DNA of 64,000 bases from Silene conica (taxonomy: Eukaryota; Streptophyta; Magnoliopsida; Caryophyllales; Caryophyllaceae): positions 55,077,048 through 55,141,047 of the forward strand of contig CM055311.2 in assembly GCA_029255685.2 (NCBI GenBank), written 5' to 3'. How positions within the stretch are numbered: position 1 is the first letter of the stretch; every line of letters starts with the position of its first letter. A program made the translations under genes and the position numbers. The notes beneath the pieces are model-generated. The model made no database searches. It saw nothing but the letters and a program-made list of their open reading frames with translations, and was not told where the DNA came from. Below, one piece after another: positions 24,838 to 35,733 of this stretch.

Positions 24838-27305
24838 ATTCTGCTTCTTTCACTACTACAAAAAGAGACCTAATGCAACATTTCGTGTGCAACACTTACA
24901 GTTTGTGTTGCAATTTTTACTTAATTATGCAACGCTTTATTTAAAAATGTTGCTTATTACCTACATAATGCATCAGTTTAAGATAAGTGTTGCAATATAT
25001 CACTTTAATTGAAACATTCTTATACAATTGTTGCATTTTCTAGCAACACTTGTGCAACACTTTCGTCACATACATCTTAAACCCTAATATATGTATCTCT
25101 AAAATTTTCAAATTTCTTTTAAGCGTTTGAAATTGTCAATTAAAAAAAAACCAAAAGAGGCGGTATAATGAAATTTGGGTGAAAAAAAATTAGGCGCATA
25201 ATCAATCTTAAACCCTAGCTACAAAACAATTACTCCGTCACTCATCCTTCATCATGCGTTCTTTTCCTCAACTGTTTCAAAACTGCTCTTCCTTCCCCCT
25301 CTTTCTTTACCAATTTTATTAAACACAAAAAAAACAATAGAACGTCAATAACTTCCCCTCACACTGCCGCGCCACCGCCACCACCCACCACCCACCGCCC
25401 ACCGCCGCCCCATTGCCGCCCCACTGCCGCCCCACTGCCGCGATTAATCCCGCCAACCACTGCCACTCTCTTATTTTAAGGTGTGTATTTAGTTTTTATT
25501 TATAATTTCAATTTGTTAAATTATTTTAGTTGTATTTGTTTAATTTGTGATTGTTATTAGTTTCTTTAGTATATTTTGTTATTATATATGTTAATTTGTG
25601 TTGGTTGTTTTTATTATGTTTAATTAGTTAGGGTAAGTATAAATTGATAATTTGTGTTAATTAGGGGAGTTGTTTGACAAAACCATATACTTGTATCATT
25701 TTCCAGCCAAAAATTAAGTGACTTATGCAATTGTGGACCTTTAATATTTAATATTTTTGTGACGGAATAAGGCAACCTGTGCTTTATAAAGCAAAAACTG
25801 ATCAATTTTATTTTTCACATTTATAATGCTGGTTGTAGAAGACGAATATGAATTTTTGCCAACCGAAGATTGGTAACAATATTTTTAGCTCTGAACTATG
25901 GTGGGGAGTTTGAAAACGATGGCGCCCTTTTGAGTGTTGACAAAGCCTTAGTTTACAACGAAGATAGGTTAGATAAGAGGAAACGTCCTACCGCCAGATT
26001 GCAATATGACTAAATTGTGAATGACTTTGCTCAACCAGGCTGTATTTGTTCACATATATCAATCTCTGGTGAGCAGTGTTCTGAATCCTTTGGAATTTTT
26101 ATTACTTGTGCTATGTTTCATTGCTTCAATTTGTAATGCTTCTTTCAACTATCAGATCAGTGGGATGGAGCAAATTAGTTTTCTATTTCAGCGAGAGCTA
26201 ATAAATCGTGTTTAGTCTGGCAGTGGCATTATGTTTGTTTTTTGTATGCGCAGTGGTTGTGAGACTATTAGTGGGATGTCTATCAAAGTTATCTTAGCAG
26301 CAGAGGTTGTGAGATTAATGGCTCCATATAAGTACTGACACTCATCTAACATGCACTGTCAGCTTCTCTTTTTGTACTAATTGAGATTGGGATCATTGGC
26401 AGTGACAGAAGTTCAGGTATGTAAAACAACATTCTCACGGTTTTTCGAATGATCTTCGGTCAGTCGTACTAGCTACTCCCTGAGAGGGCGGATTTACCTT
26501 CAGTGTATGCTAGTTGATTTCAAAATTCTCTATATGTGTATTATTTTGGCTGAATCGAGATACACTGCAAAGTTTCTTATGAGATCTTTTTGGAGATATT
26601 CTACGTGGTGATCATAAAAAACTGGCTGATTTGACATCCTTGGTGTGTAACTACTAATTATAGTACTTGTAAAAGTTAATGTGATCTATTTTGTTAAATA
26701 TAATTTCCGCCTTCTCTTTTTAATCAAATACTCTGTTGGTGTAGCAGGTTTATACGGTCGCAGGTTCAGCGTGTCTGGACTGTAATATTGTACTCCTGAT
26801 GCAGATGATGTAGGAAATTGGATTATGGAGGTTGTGAAAATAAGTAGGCTGGCAGGGGCTGGAATTGCACTTTCACTATCAAGTGTGGATTTGAGCGTGT
26901 TTGGGATCAATGATTGGGGGCTGCAACAACTTCAGGAATGCGTGCAGCAGCGTTTTGCGGCCTTTTGTTCAGCTGGGACTGTCTAGTATGGTGCAGTAGA
27001 GCAGCCTGATGTGTAGAGGAATCTGTATGCACAGGGCTGACAGTTCTGTGCTTGACTTTCAGTCTTAGTGTGTGGCAGAGGGTTTGGAGTAGCTGAACTG
27101 AAGTTGAAGTAATGGTATTATTAGTAATAGTAGCGTAAGTTGAAGCAGAATAGCAGTAGGGGGCAGGTCAGGTTATGGGTCTACTGCTTTCTTGGTGATG
27201 CAGCAGGGTCTGATATCTGCGTTAATGAGGCAGGGATGTCTGGTTTTTTGAGCCAGGCTACAAAGTACTATATGTGTGGAATTGAGCAAGCATGGTCACG
27301 TCTGG

Positions 27306-28885
27306 AAGTGATTTAATCCTACTTCATGTGTGCAGATGTCGGACAGGTCTCAATCTTTCCTTCCTTCTACTTATGTCATATTATCACTTCAGTTTTCCTT
27401 TCTATTGAATATGAGAATTATCACTTCAGATAGCATTTTTTTCCGAAAACCATTAAGAAACAAAATAAAAGCTACTTGGATAATTGTCAATACAGATGTT
27501 TCCATTGCTAAAAAAAGTCCTCGTGTTCCATTGAGTCTCTGAATTGAAAACTCAATGCCTAAGATGGATGAACAATTCTTGCTTTTGTAAAAGTAAGCTG
27601 CACTCTGGATTGGTAGGGCAATGCACTTTGTGCGAACTCCATATATTCCATTTCTTTTTTCCAATTTGAATGTCAACTTTGACGATGAATTTATCAAAAT
27701 GTATGCATTATGATATGCTCATTTTTCTTCAAAGACGCTCTTGGAGATGTGCACTTACATAATTCGTTTCTGTTTCTTTTGTATGCTTCAAGTATATATA
27801 CAATGAATGGAGAGGCTTATTTGGATGGTATCCTGATTTGCGAGCTGTCTTGGGTAGAATCTGGAGAGAACAGGGGTCTACCACCACAAGAACGGTATTA
27901 TAATTTCTTCAGCTTAGTATGTGATTTCAGATTCAGCCGTTTTTCTTTCTTTTAGTGATTGATCTGAAATTTGTGCCTGTGTATCAAAATTCAAATCAGT
28001 TTTTTTGGGATATTCTCACTTGTACCCCTCAATTATTTTATTTTCTAATGTTACCCTTCTTTTCTTACAAAAAAAACTGACCGGCAATAACTCTCAACTA
28101 CAAGAACAAAATACGATAAACTTTTTTTTTTCCAAATTCGTTAAAAAAACTTTGATCAACCATAACTACCGGCTACGAGTCCAGAAAGCGGTGATTTTTT
28201 TTCAAAATCAAAGGCCTTTACGAGATAGTTGGTTTGGAAAAAAAATTACCGTTTCCTGATCTTGTAGCAGAAAATTATCATGGGTCAAAGTTTTTGGGTG
28301 CGAAGTGTACATGTTAAAAAATGAAAAAGTTGAGGGATACAAGTGAGAATGTCCCTTTTTTAACATTTAATCTATTTCATCTTTTAGTTTTTAGAGGTAG
28401 TACTCATATGGTGCACTTGTTTAGATATCCCGCCGAATTGAATTGGTGAACTCATTTGTTGTGTTCAGTGAGATTTGTGGTTTAAGTTTTAGATGTCGCT
28501 GCTTGAAGATACCTAATTTTTTGGAAAAATAGACTAAATAACAGAAACTAAGCATCAAATCTCCTTATTGAGGAACTCTAAAGTAGCCAGATAAGGATAA
28601 CACCTTGTCTAGTACATTCTCAAGTGACTTCTGCATTTACAATTAAAACAAAGCTGAATTTCTTTATCTTTTAAAGTGATCTCAGAGTTTATACTCCATA
28701 GAGTGGGTGGTTTTTACGTTCATGGAATAATCCCCTCATTCCAGTTATATGGTCTTTATTACCAATCTTTTTGTGCTCTTATTGAAATCATCTTAGACTT
28801 AAGTTACTGCGTATGCAAAATTAAGACAACAATATGAAGTGATTTAATCCTACTTCATGTGCGCAGATGTCGGACAGGTCTCAAT
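27306..28885. repeat. Dispersed ~50-bp direct repeat
   Basis: A segment starting GAAGTGATTTAATCC and containing GCAGATGTCGGACAGG occurs at 27306..27355 and 28836..28885 with a single difference (TGTGCAG versus GCGCAG context). The sequence between the copies is not repeated. Confidence 0.75.
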
Positions 28886-29000
28886 CACTGTCTAGTATCT
28901 AGAGCCTAGACCCCTTTCGAAAAATGCCTTAAAGAAGATCTTTATTGAGAACTGCAATAATTGAAAAAAAAATTTAAAAAATGAAAAACTCAGCTACTGA

Positions 29001-29568
29001 TGTGTCATTTAGCTCAATTCCGTTGCTACATCAAGGCAACAATCAGTACCTTTAAGGCCAACCGCCAACACTGATGACGGGATAACGGGGTTGAAAATCA
29101 AAGAGATTGTTACCGACCTTGGAGTTGGATCAAAGGATTGCTATCTCATAATATAAGAAACACCGACAGTTTTAATGAGTTGATAGAAAGTAGGCAATGT
29201 AGTTTGTTGTTTAAATTTAGATTCTGACTTTTTTTTTCATGTCCTTTAAGTTAATGGGTTTTCCTAGAATTGTTGGATTTTGCCTGTGTCATTTAGCTCA
29301 ATTCCGTTGCTACATCAAGGCAACAATCAGTACCTTTAAGGCCAACCGCCAACACTGATGACGGGATAACGGGGTTGAAAATCAAAGAGATTGTTACCGA
29401 CCTTGGAGTTGGATCAAAGGATTGCTATCTTATAATATAAGAAACACCGACAGTTTTAATGAGTTGATAGAAAGTAGGCAATGTAGTTTGTTGTTTAAAT
29501 TTAGATTCTGACTTTTTTTTTCATGTCCATTAAGTTAATGGGTTTTCCTAGAATTGTTGGATTTTGCT
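29001..29568. repeat. 284-bp tandem duplication inside the CACTA element
   Basis: The two copies (29001..29284 and 29285..29568) both begin TGTGTCATTTAGC and differ at about three positions, so the duplication is recent relative to the rest of the element. Confidence 0.92.
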
Positions 29569-30781
29569 TGTTCATCTTCTTGTTTTTTTGTTGATAATCT
29601 GTCATCTCATCCTCTATGCATTGACTTAAGTGAGTTCCTTGTTTTACATTCATCTTCTTCAATCTTGATTTGCGTTATCTGATTCTGCCTGTGCCTCTAT
29701 TCTCAAGTCTCCACTCTGTCTGAACTGTGGCATTCAGTTTACACCCTGCCAGTCTGCAGTCTGCAATTGCCTTGAGCAGTATCTTGTTGTAAGCACAGTT
29801 GCAAAACAGGTGCTCAATGATGAAACATCCAAGCAATGAAACGATGCCAATTAACTAGCACCCCTTTCTCTCGCAACCACTGATTACCACTTTACTTTAT
29901 AATGTATCTTGTTGTAAGCACAGTTGCCATATATTGAAACAGGTGTTGTAAGTAGTGATTGGCTTTATAATGTCACACACTCACACTCACGCTGATTTTG
30001 TGCTTCCTTTTGCAAAACAGGTTGCATTTGAGGTATTACTATTATGTATGTTGTCGGATGATTTTTTGTTCGGATGGCAAGCAACTTATATCAATATCTC
30101 GTGGGATAATGGAGTACTACAACGACATGAAGACTTTTATTTAATAATAATCGTTAAATCATTTGTTCTATTTTAAATATTTGGTACATTTTTTGTACTT
30201 AAACATTTGCAAAGTTCTATTTTTAATCGTTTTTGGAAATGTAATTGACATTCATTTTTGAGATTGAATAATTCTATTGTAATTTTTGAATGATGTGCAA
30301 TAATACACGACTATTAAGAATTGCAATTTTCTATTGTGTTTGGATGAACTAGTGTTGCGTTTGTTTAGTATAAGTGTTGTTTTTGGACGTAACTACTGTT
30401 GCGTTCTCAAAAAAAAAATGTCGCATTTGTTCGATATAAGTGTTGCTTTTTAATATAATAAGTATTGCATTTGTCTACTAAAAGTGTTGCTAATTTTTCA
30501 CAAGAAGTGTTGCATTAGAAAATAAAAATGTTGCCTTTGCATTTGAAAAAAGTGTTGCATAAAAGTAACATATGTAACACTTTATAAAAGTGTTGCAATA
30601 GTTCAAAAAGTGTTGCATAAAGTGTTGCAATGAGCTAATGCAACGAGACTTTATACAACACTTCATTAAGTGTTGCATAAACTCTATAGCAACACTTATA
30701 TGACATTATGCAACAATAGTGGAGTGTTGCTATAGAATCAAAATGTAGTAGTGTTTTTTTATTTAACATTGGGTTATGTAA

Positions 30782-32006
30782 TCTATATAATAATATAAAA
30801 AGGCAACTTGAGTCTCTTTAGAGTGACACGTGTCACATTGTATGTATTTGCCACCTAGCATATATACTTATTTATACAATTAATTAACTAATAATAATAA
30901 ATTTTCACATAATAATACGGAATAAATGCACATAAATCTAGATAAATCAATAGTTATTTACATGTCTTTCAATCTCCCCAAGAAAAAAATCAAAGAGTCA
31001 TAAAATACTCTTTCATAATCTTAATGATCTTCAGAACTACAATCACTCTTATATAATGTGATCATTTATTTTCCGTGTTTTTAAATCAAATCAAATTTTA
31101 CTGTCATCCTTATCTAAAAAGAAGGTATGTGTGAATTTTTATTTCTTTAAATATTATTGTTATTAAATTAATTTGTTTTACCCATGTTTGATAATATTGT
31201 TTTAGATTGGAAGTTTCCATCATGTCATGCTTTAAGTCGTCTTTAAAGGGGGTATTCATCAAATTTAATTCTTCGATCATTCAAGAATTGAGCTTATTTA
31301 AACATAGTTTTTTGTTTTTTCAATTTACCGAGTGTCAAAATATATTTATATGTCGTTTATAAATGATTAAAATTTGAATGGCAGGGAAAATAAACAAAAA
31401 GGAAGAAATCATCCAAAGTTGAAGAAAACAGTAGAATATGAAAGAAAGAATATAATTGGTTAGGGGAAGACTTTGCTGCTATTTTGGGATAAAATACTTT
31501 TCTTTTAGAGTTTTGGATAAATTGGTACGATAATTTGTTGTAGTGAAATGATTTGGTAAATTTGGTATGTATGTTTCTGAATTAATTTGTATAATAATTC
31601 GTCTTTTGAATCAATTTGGTATTTATGCTTTTGATGTCTCATATTGGTTTGCTCTGCTAATTAACCGGTTATATCATTTGTCATTTACGTACAAAAGATG
31701 TTTTCTTTTTAAGATCATTTTTTTTAATTCTTATCAAGGTCCGTAAACTCTAATAGATTGTGAAAAAATAGAACTATCTTGTAGTGTTACTACATTTTCA
31801 TTCATTTGTTAGGGTCGATGTATTTGTATCATGTACTTCGATTTATGAGTCATCTTAAGTTGAAGATATAAAATCTACATGTCCATCATTTAATCAATTC
31901 ATGATTAATTTTTTTATTATAATCACGCAGAATAATCATAATAATAAAAATATAAACATAAAAAAACTCTTAAAAATCTCGTGATTTTCACGGGATACAA
32001 AACTAG
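30782..32006 (+). mobile_element. Non-autonomous Helitron-like element
   Basis: The element starts TCTATATAATAA and ends ACAAAACTAG, the TC..CTAG ends of Helitrons, between host A and T. Just before the end is a short hairpin, CTCGTGA-TTT-TCACGGG (31979..31994), the usual 3' terminator structure of plant Helitrons. No Rep/helicase is encoded. The interior is AT-rich. Confidence 0.7.
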
Positions 32007-32285
32007 TTTTAGGTTTGTAAGGGTGAGAAAAAATGGGGGAAAAACATTTATGACATTTTGAATCTCCCAAACTTTTGTAAATGGTGGGAAACTTCCCCTT
32101 CCTAATTTTAGTAATTACCATTTTATGTTAACTACAGTCAGAATAGTTAACACCTTTTAATCAAAAGTCCACTTGCAAGCTCTTTTTACTTTAACATTGT
32201 TTATTCAACTTTCTTATTTCTTGTGGAAAAATAAATGGGAAGATGTTAATTAATTGTGTGGAGAGAGTAAGATTTTTAAATTAGG

Positions 32286-32321
<36 letters not shown>

Positions 32322-32325
32322 ATAT
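32007..32325. other. Unassigned AT-rich sequence ending in (TA)n
   Basis: No gene is seen. A TA run at about 32286..32326 precedes the first inverted-repeat element. Confidence 0.4.
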
Positions 32326-32326
32326 A

Positions 32327-32887
32327 GGGTCAAGATCCGGTGAGAACCACTACTATAATGAGAACCATGAGAACCTTCACTAAATCTCCACTTAATCTCG
32401 TTTCGAAAGTTTTAATGGATCATTTACCATTAGTTTAGTTTATTCACACACATTCTTTAGTATCATTAAACAAAATTTATTGATTTTATTAACAAAATAT
32501 ATACTTAATGTACAAAAATACAATTAGGTATACTAAAATGGCTATAGATGCACGAAAAAACCTTCTACGTGCATGGAAATTTTTACATGCATGAAAATTA
32601 TTACTAGGTGCATGAAATAACATGCTCTAGGTGCATGAAAAACAGTTATAGGTGCATGAAAAATGTTAGATACATAAAAAACAGTAGTACGTGCATGAAA
32701 ATTAATAAAATGTATCTCGTCTCGATTTCCGACACTAATATATTTTTTCTCGACCAAGAAATATGTTTTCTAGTCATAAAATTCTATGACGAATCCAAAT
32801 ATGTTATTAATTTTTTTTGAAAAAGTCACTAAGGTAGAGTTCTCAAGGTTCTCATTATGTTGGTGGTTCTCATAGGATCCCAATTCT
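32327..32887. mobile_element. Inverted-repeat element in (TA)n, copy 1
   Basis: It starts GGGTCAAGATCCGGTGAGAA and its inverse end reads GAATTGGGATCCTATGAGAA, with (TA)n on both sides. The inner part contains about seven short tandem units based on GGTGCATGAAAA (32540..32700). No coding region is present. The layout resembles TA-microsatellite-targeting MITEs such as rice Micron, but this is by analogy only. Confidence 0.6.
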
Positions 32888-32908
32888 ATATATATATATA
32901 TATATATA

Positions 32909-33292
32909 GGGTTGGGATCCGGTGAGAACCACCTTACGATGAAAACCGGTGAGAACTCTCCCTTACGGAGTTTTTTTTAAAAAATTAATGACATAATTGG
33001 ATTCGGCATGGAATTTTATGTACAGAGAACATATTTCTTGGTCTAGAAAATAAATACTAGTGGCGGAAAAATGATAGATACGAAAAAATAAATAGAAGGT
33101 GCATGCAAATAAATAAAACGTATCTCACCTTGATTTCCGTCACTAGTATTTATTTTCTAGACCAAGAAATATGTTCTCTAGCTATAAAATGTCATGCCGA
33201 ATCCAATTATATTATTAATTTTTTTTTAAAAAGTTCGTAAGGTAGAGTTCTCACAAAGTTCTCATTGTAAGAAGGTTCTCACCGGATCTCAA
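32909..33292. mobile_element. Inverted-repeat element in (TA)n, copy 2
   Basis: It starts GGGTTGGGATCCGGTGAGAA and its inverse end reads ACTTGAGATCCGGTGAGAA. It is a separate copy of the same family as the neighbour at 32327 and shares inner phrases such as GAATCCAAT and GGTAGAGTTCTCA. The interior itself is close to a long palindrome around GCATGCAAATAAATAAAACG. Confidence 0.62.

Positions 33293-33380
<88 letters not shown>
33293..33380. repeat. (TA)n microsatellite
   Basis: Almost uninterrupted TA dinucleotides directly follow the second inverted-repeat element. Confidence 0.95.
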
Positions 33381-33386
<6 letters not shown>

Positions 33387-33586
33387 GAAACATACAAATT
33401 AATTTTTTTTTATATTTACATTTATTTATTTAATAAACTTACTCCATAATTTATAGAGTCTTCATATTTATAGGATGAAATAACTCGAAAACAAAAATAA
33501 ATGATAAAAAACTGTTCTATTATAAACTACGGTGCAATTAAAAATGTAAAACAATCACTATTCGTAATATTCTTCACTAGATAACA

Positions 33587-33736
33587 ACTATTTCCCTTCC
33601 TACTTTCTCACATAGTGGGTAAATAAAAAATATTGTTATCTGAAAGTGACTTTCCTGTGAGTCGAACACATGACTTCTAAGAAGTACCTCAAAATTGAAT
33701 GAGAAGCGTTTACCACTCCACCACCACAACAATTCT
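33587..33736 (-). mobile_element. SINE-like insertion with 11-bp target duplication
   Basis: Read on the minus strand, it has a tRNA-type box A (GGTGGAGTGGTAAACGC) near 33720 and a box B (GTGTTCGACTC) near 33660, the internal RNA polymerase III promoter of tRNA-derived SINEs. It is flanked by ACTAGATAACA on both sides (33576..33586 and 33737..33747). The 150-bp length fits a short plant SINE. There is no poly(A) tail. Confidence 0.62.
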
Positions 33737-33747
33737 ACTAGATAACA

Positions 33748-34195
33748 CCATTATTTATTACTTGACCTTGAAATCCTTACTTGGGCCATGGCCCCAACAG
33801 CCCTGCCTTTGCTTCGTCTTTGTACACTATATGACAATTTAGGGTTATATAACAAGAATACGCTAAATTATGATTGTTTTTTTCAAAATATTTCAAACTC
33901 TATTTTACCTATCAATTGAACCAACAATTACACATTTTTCTTATATTAGAATTGATTAATTAATTACTTACTAAGAAGGTAAACAATTTCTTACACCTGA
34001 AAAATGAGTAAGGTATATGATCGCATAAACTGAGATTTTATGCGACTTACTTTGACTTGTTTTGGCTTTCCCGATACCCTATTATTCACCTAATAATGAG
34101 TTGTGTCTCTTCGGTATCCTATGAAGTCCTTTTCAATGGGGCTCCTTTGAAGTAGTTCAAACCTTCGTGTGGTCTCAGACAAGGTGACCCCTTAT
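33748..34195. other. Unassigned intergenic sequence
   Basis: No gene or bounded element could be supported. Confidence 0.35.
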
Positions 34196-34740
34196 TGTTG
34201 GAGGTAGTGTCCTCGACAATAATGCGTTGACATATTTAAATCTCATCTGAATGAAACACAACTGGGAAAGTTACTCTTTGAAGTCGACTTATCAACATTT
34301 ACCGAGAATGATTGTTTTCCTAGAGCTTGACATTATCATCATATGATGGTGGTGATCAGTTGATCCCTTAAGGTCATATTTTTAGGGAATTCCGTCTCAA
34401 TGGAATATTTAATTAATTGTATTGGATATGAATTAATTAGCAACCAGAAATTGAAAATGATTTTACGTGACGTATATTATTATAATGGGATTGTAATAAT
34501 AATTGTCAAAGTAATAAAAATTGTTTTATTACTCGGTTTTTGTTTAATCGTTTTGGAAACGATTAAATCGAGAATGAATACGGTCGATCATAAAATTGCA
34601 AAGAGTTGTGATTAAAATTATGATATTACATTTTATAAGATAGTAATTTCGAATTACTAGAGGGATTATTTAAATGTAATAAATTTGTAAATTATGAATT
34701 TTAAAGAGTTAAAATTGAGATAGCCATTGTATCTCGATAG
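34196..34740 (+). repeat. Diverged LTR fragment, same family as the 38-46 kb copia LTR
   Basis: It starts TGTTGGAGGTAGTGTCCTC, like the minus-strand start of the 38062..39303 LTR. It then has the same landmarks: a GATCAGTTGATCCC-type phrase, AATTAATTGTATTGGATATG, and AT-rich text. It is strongly diverged and lacks the LTR end. Confidence 0.6.
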
Positions 34741-35186
34741 TTTTCTCGATTACGCCGCCGTGCCTACTCGATTACGCCGCCGTGGATACATGAGCGAAAA
34801 CTATCAAGATAGAGTCTTCAGATCCTCCTCCGGGGTCTTCTAACTTGTCAAGACCTGTGTAAGAAGAAACAAAACGATATTCCTCTATCTTCGGGTTTAG
34901 CTGGAGAAAAGCTACGGGCCTCTTCATGAAAACATCAGGGGCGGTGCTCTTAATGTCATCCAGCGGATAGCCTATCGGTTTCCTGTTTTTCTTAAGAACA
35001 ATCAACAAAGCAATTAAATGTTCCTCATCCAACTTAGGCCTAACAATGATAGGGAGTTGCTTAGTACTATCAATAAAAGCACATTGAAGATAAGAAGAAA
35101 AGGGGCTTACGCTCGGGAACCTGTACCTCGATAGAAAACAAGGTGTTTACCAAATGTTGTATCTTCCTTCCTTCAGCATCGGTCAA

Positions 35187-35621
35187 TTATCGCTCATCCA
35201 AAGCAACTTCAAGCAAATCCAACACCATCTCATAGCTACTTGGATCATCTGCAAACTCGTCTAACAAAGTCAAAGCCTCAAATGGATCTTTTACCAAGGA
35301 ACTTTTATCCGTGAATGGTACCCCCACAGCAGGGGAGGGTACTTCTTTAATCAATTCGTCAAAACAATCAGCCCCACTCTGCTTTTCACTCGATCGAGTG
35401 ATATTTTCATTCTGATTGCTCGATCGAGGATGGCATTCCCTCGATCGAATGGTTTCATCATCATGGTCTCTCGATCGAGTAAATGAGTTGCTCGATCGAG
35501 CGACTTGCTTCTTGACATTGATCAATCGAGTAGGATAGTTTACTCGATCGATAAATTTCTCGCGGGCAGACATCGTGGCCTCTTTCGAAGCACCGTTAAA
35601 TAGACCTGTAGGACCTATCAA
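35187..35621 (-). pseudogene. Athila-like polyprotein remnant with RSS-type repeats
   Basis: The 144-residue frame opens MIGPTGLFNG. A repeat-encoded linker follows (residues about 25-77) in which ARSS, TRSR, IRSR, PRSS and TRSS recur because of seven CTCGATCGAG-type palindromes at 35389..35552. It ends in LLDEFADDPSSYEMVLDLLE, which resembles the acidic stretch before RT in Athila-type Pol. The stop at 35187 is followed, after further frame breaks, by the RT start. It is a remnant; the original gene cannot be delimited. Confidence 0.6.
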
Positions 35622-35715
35622 AACAGCGTTAGAGAAGAAGATAAGAATGGTCTTAAGGAATTAAAAATTCCTTAAGACGGAGAACAAACTAAAAAATGCA
35701 AATAGAATAATTGCC

Positions 35716-35733
35716 TCCCCGGCAACGGCGCCA
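35716..35733 (-). promoter_or_regulatory. tRNA-Asp-type primer binding site
   Basis: Minus strand TGGCGCCGTTGCCGGGGA, the 18-nt complement of the plant tRNA-Asp 3' end used by Athila-type elements, seven bases inside the LTR edge at 35740. Confidence 0.85.

Larger units (their letters stand above)
24851..30753. mobile_element. Non-autonomous CACTA (En/Spm) transposon, 5.9 kb
   Basis: The ends are CACTACTACA and its exact inverse TGTAGTAGTG, flanked by TTT on both sides, fitting the 3-bp CACTA duplication. Both ends carry dense subterminal repeats based on GTGTTGCA and its complement: roughly ten within 24880..25060 and nearly twenty within 30340..30735, where such transposases bind. No TNP1/TNP2-like coding region was seen, so it depends on another copy. 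The interior is mostly unrecognised AT-rich sequence with a CCGCC-rich patch at 25365..25450, a 284-bp duplication (29001..29568) and a repeated ~50-bp segment. Confidence 0.88.

Noticed and set aside
26686-27955. Possible captured gene fragments inside the CACTA element
   Set aside because: Short frames without recognisable domains; capture cannot be shown without a search.
33650-33736. tRNA gene
   Set aside because: Box A and B are present but no cloverleaf; target duplications favour a SINE.
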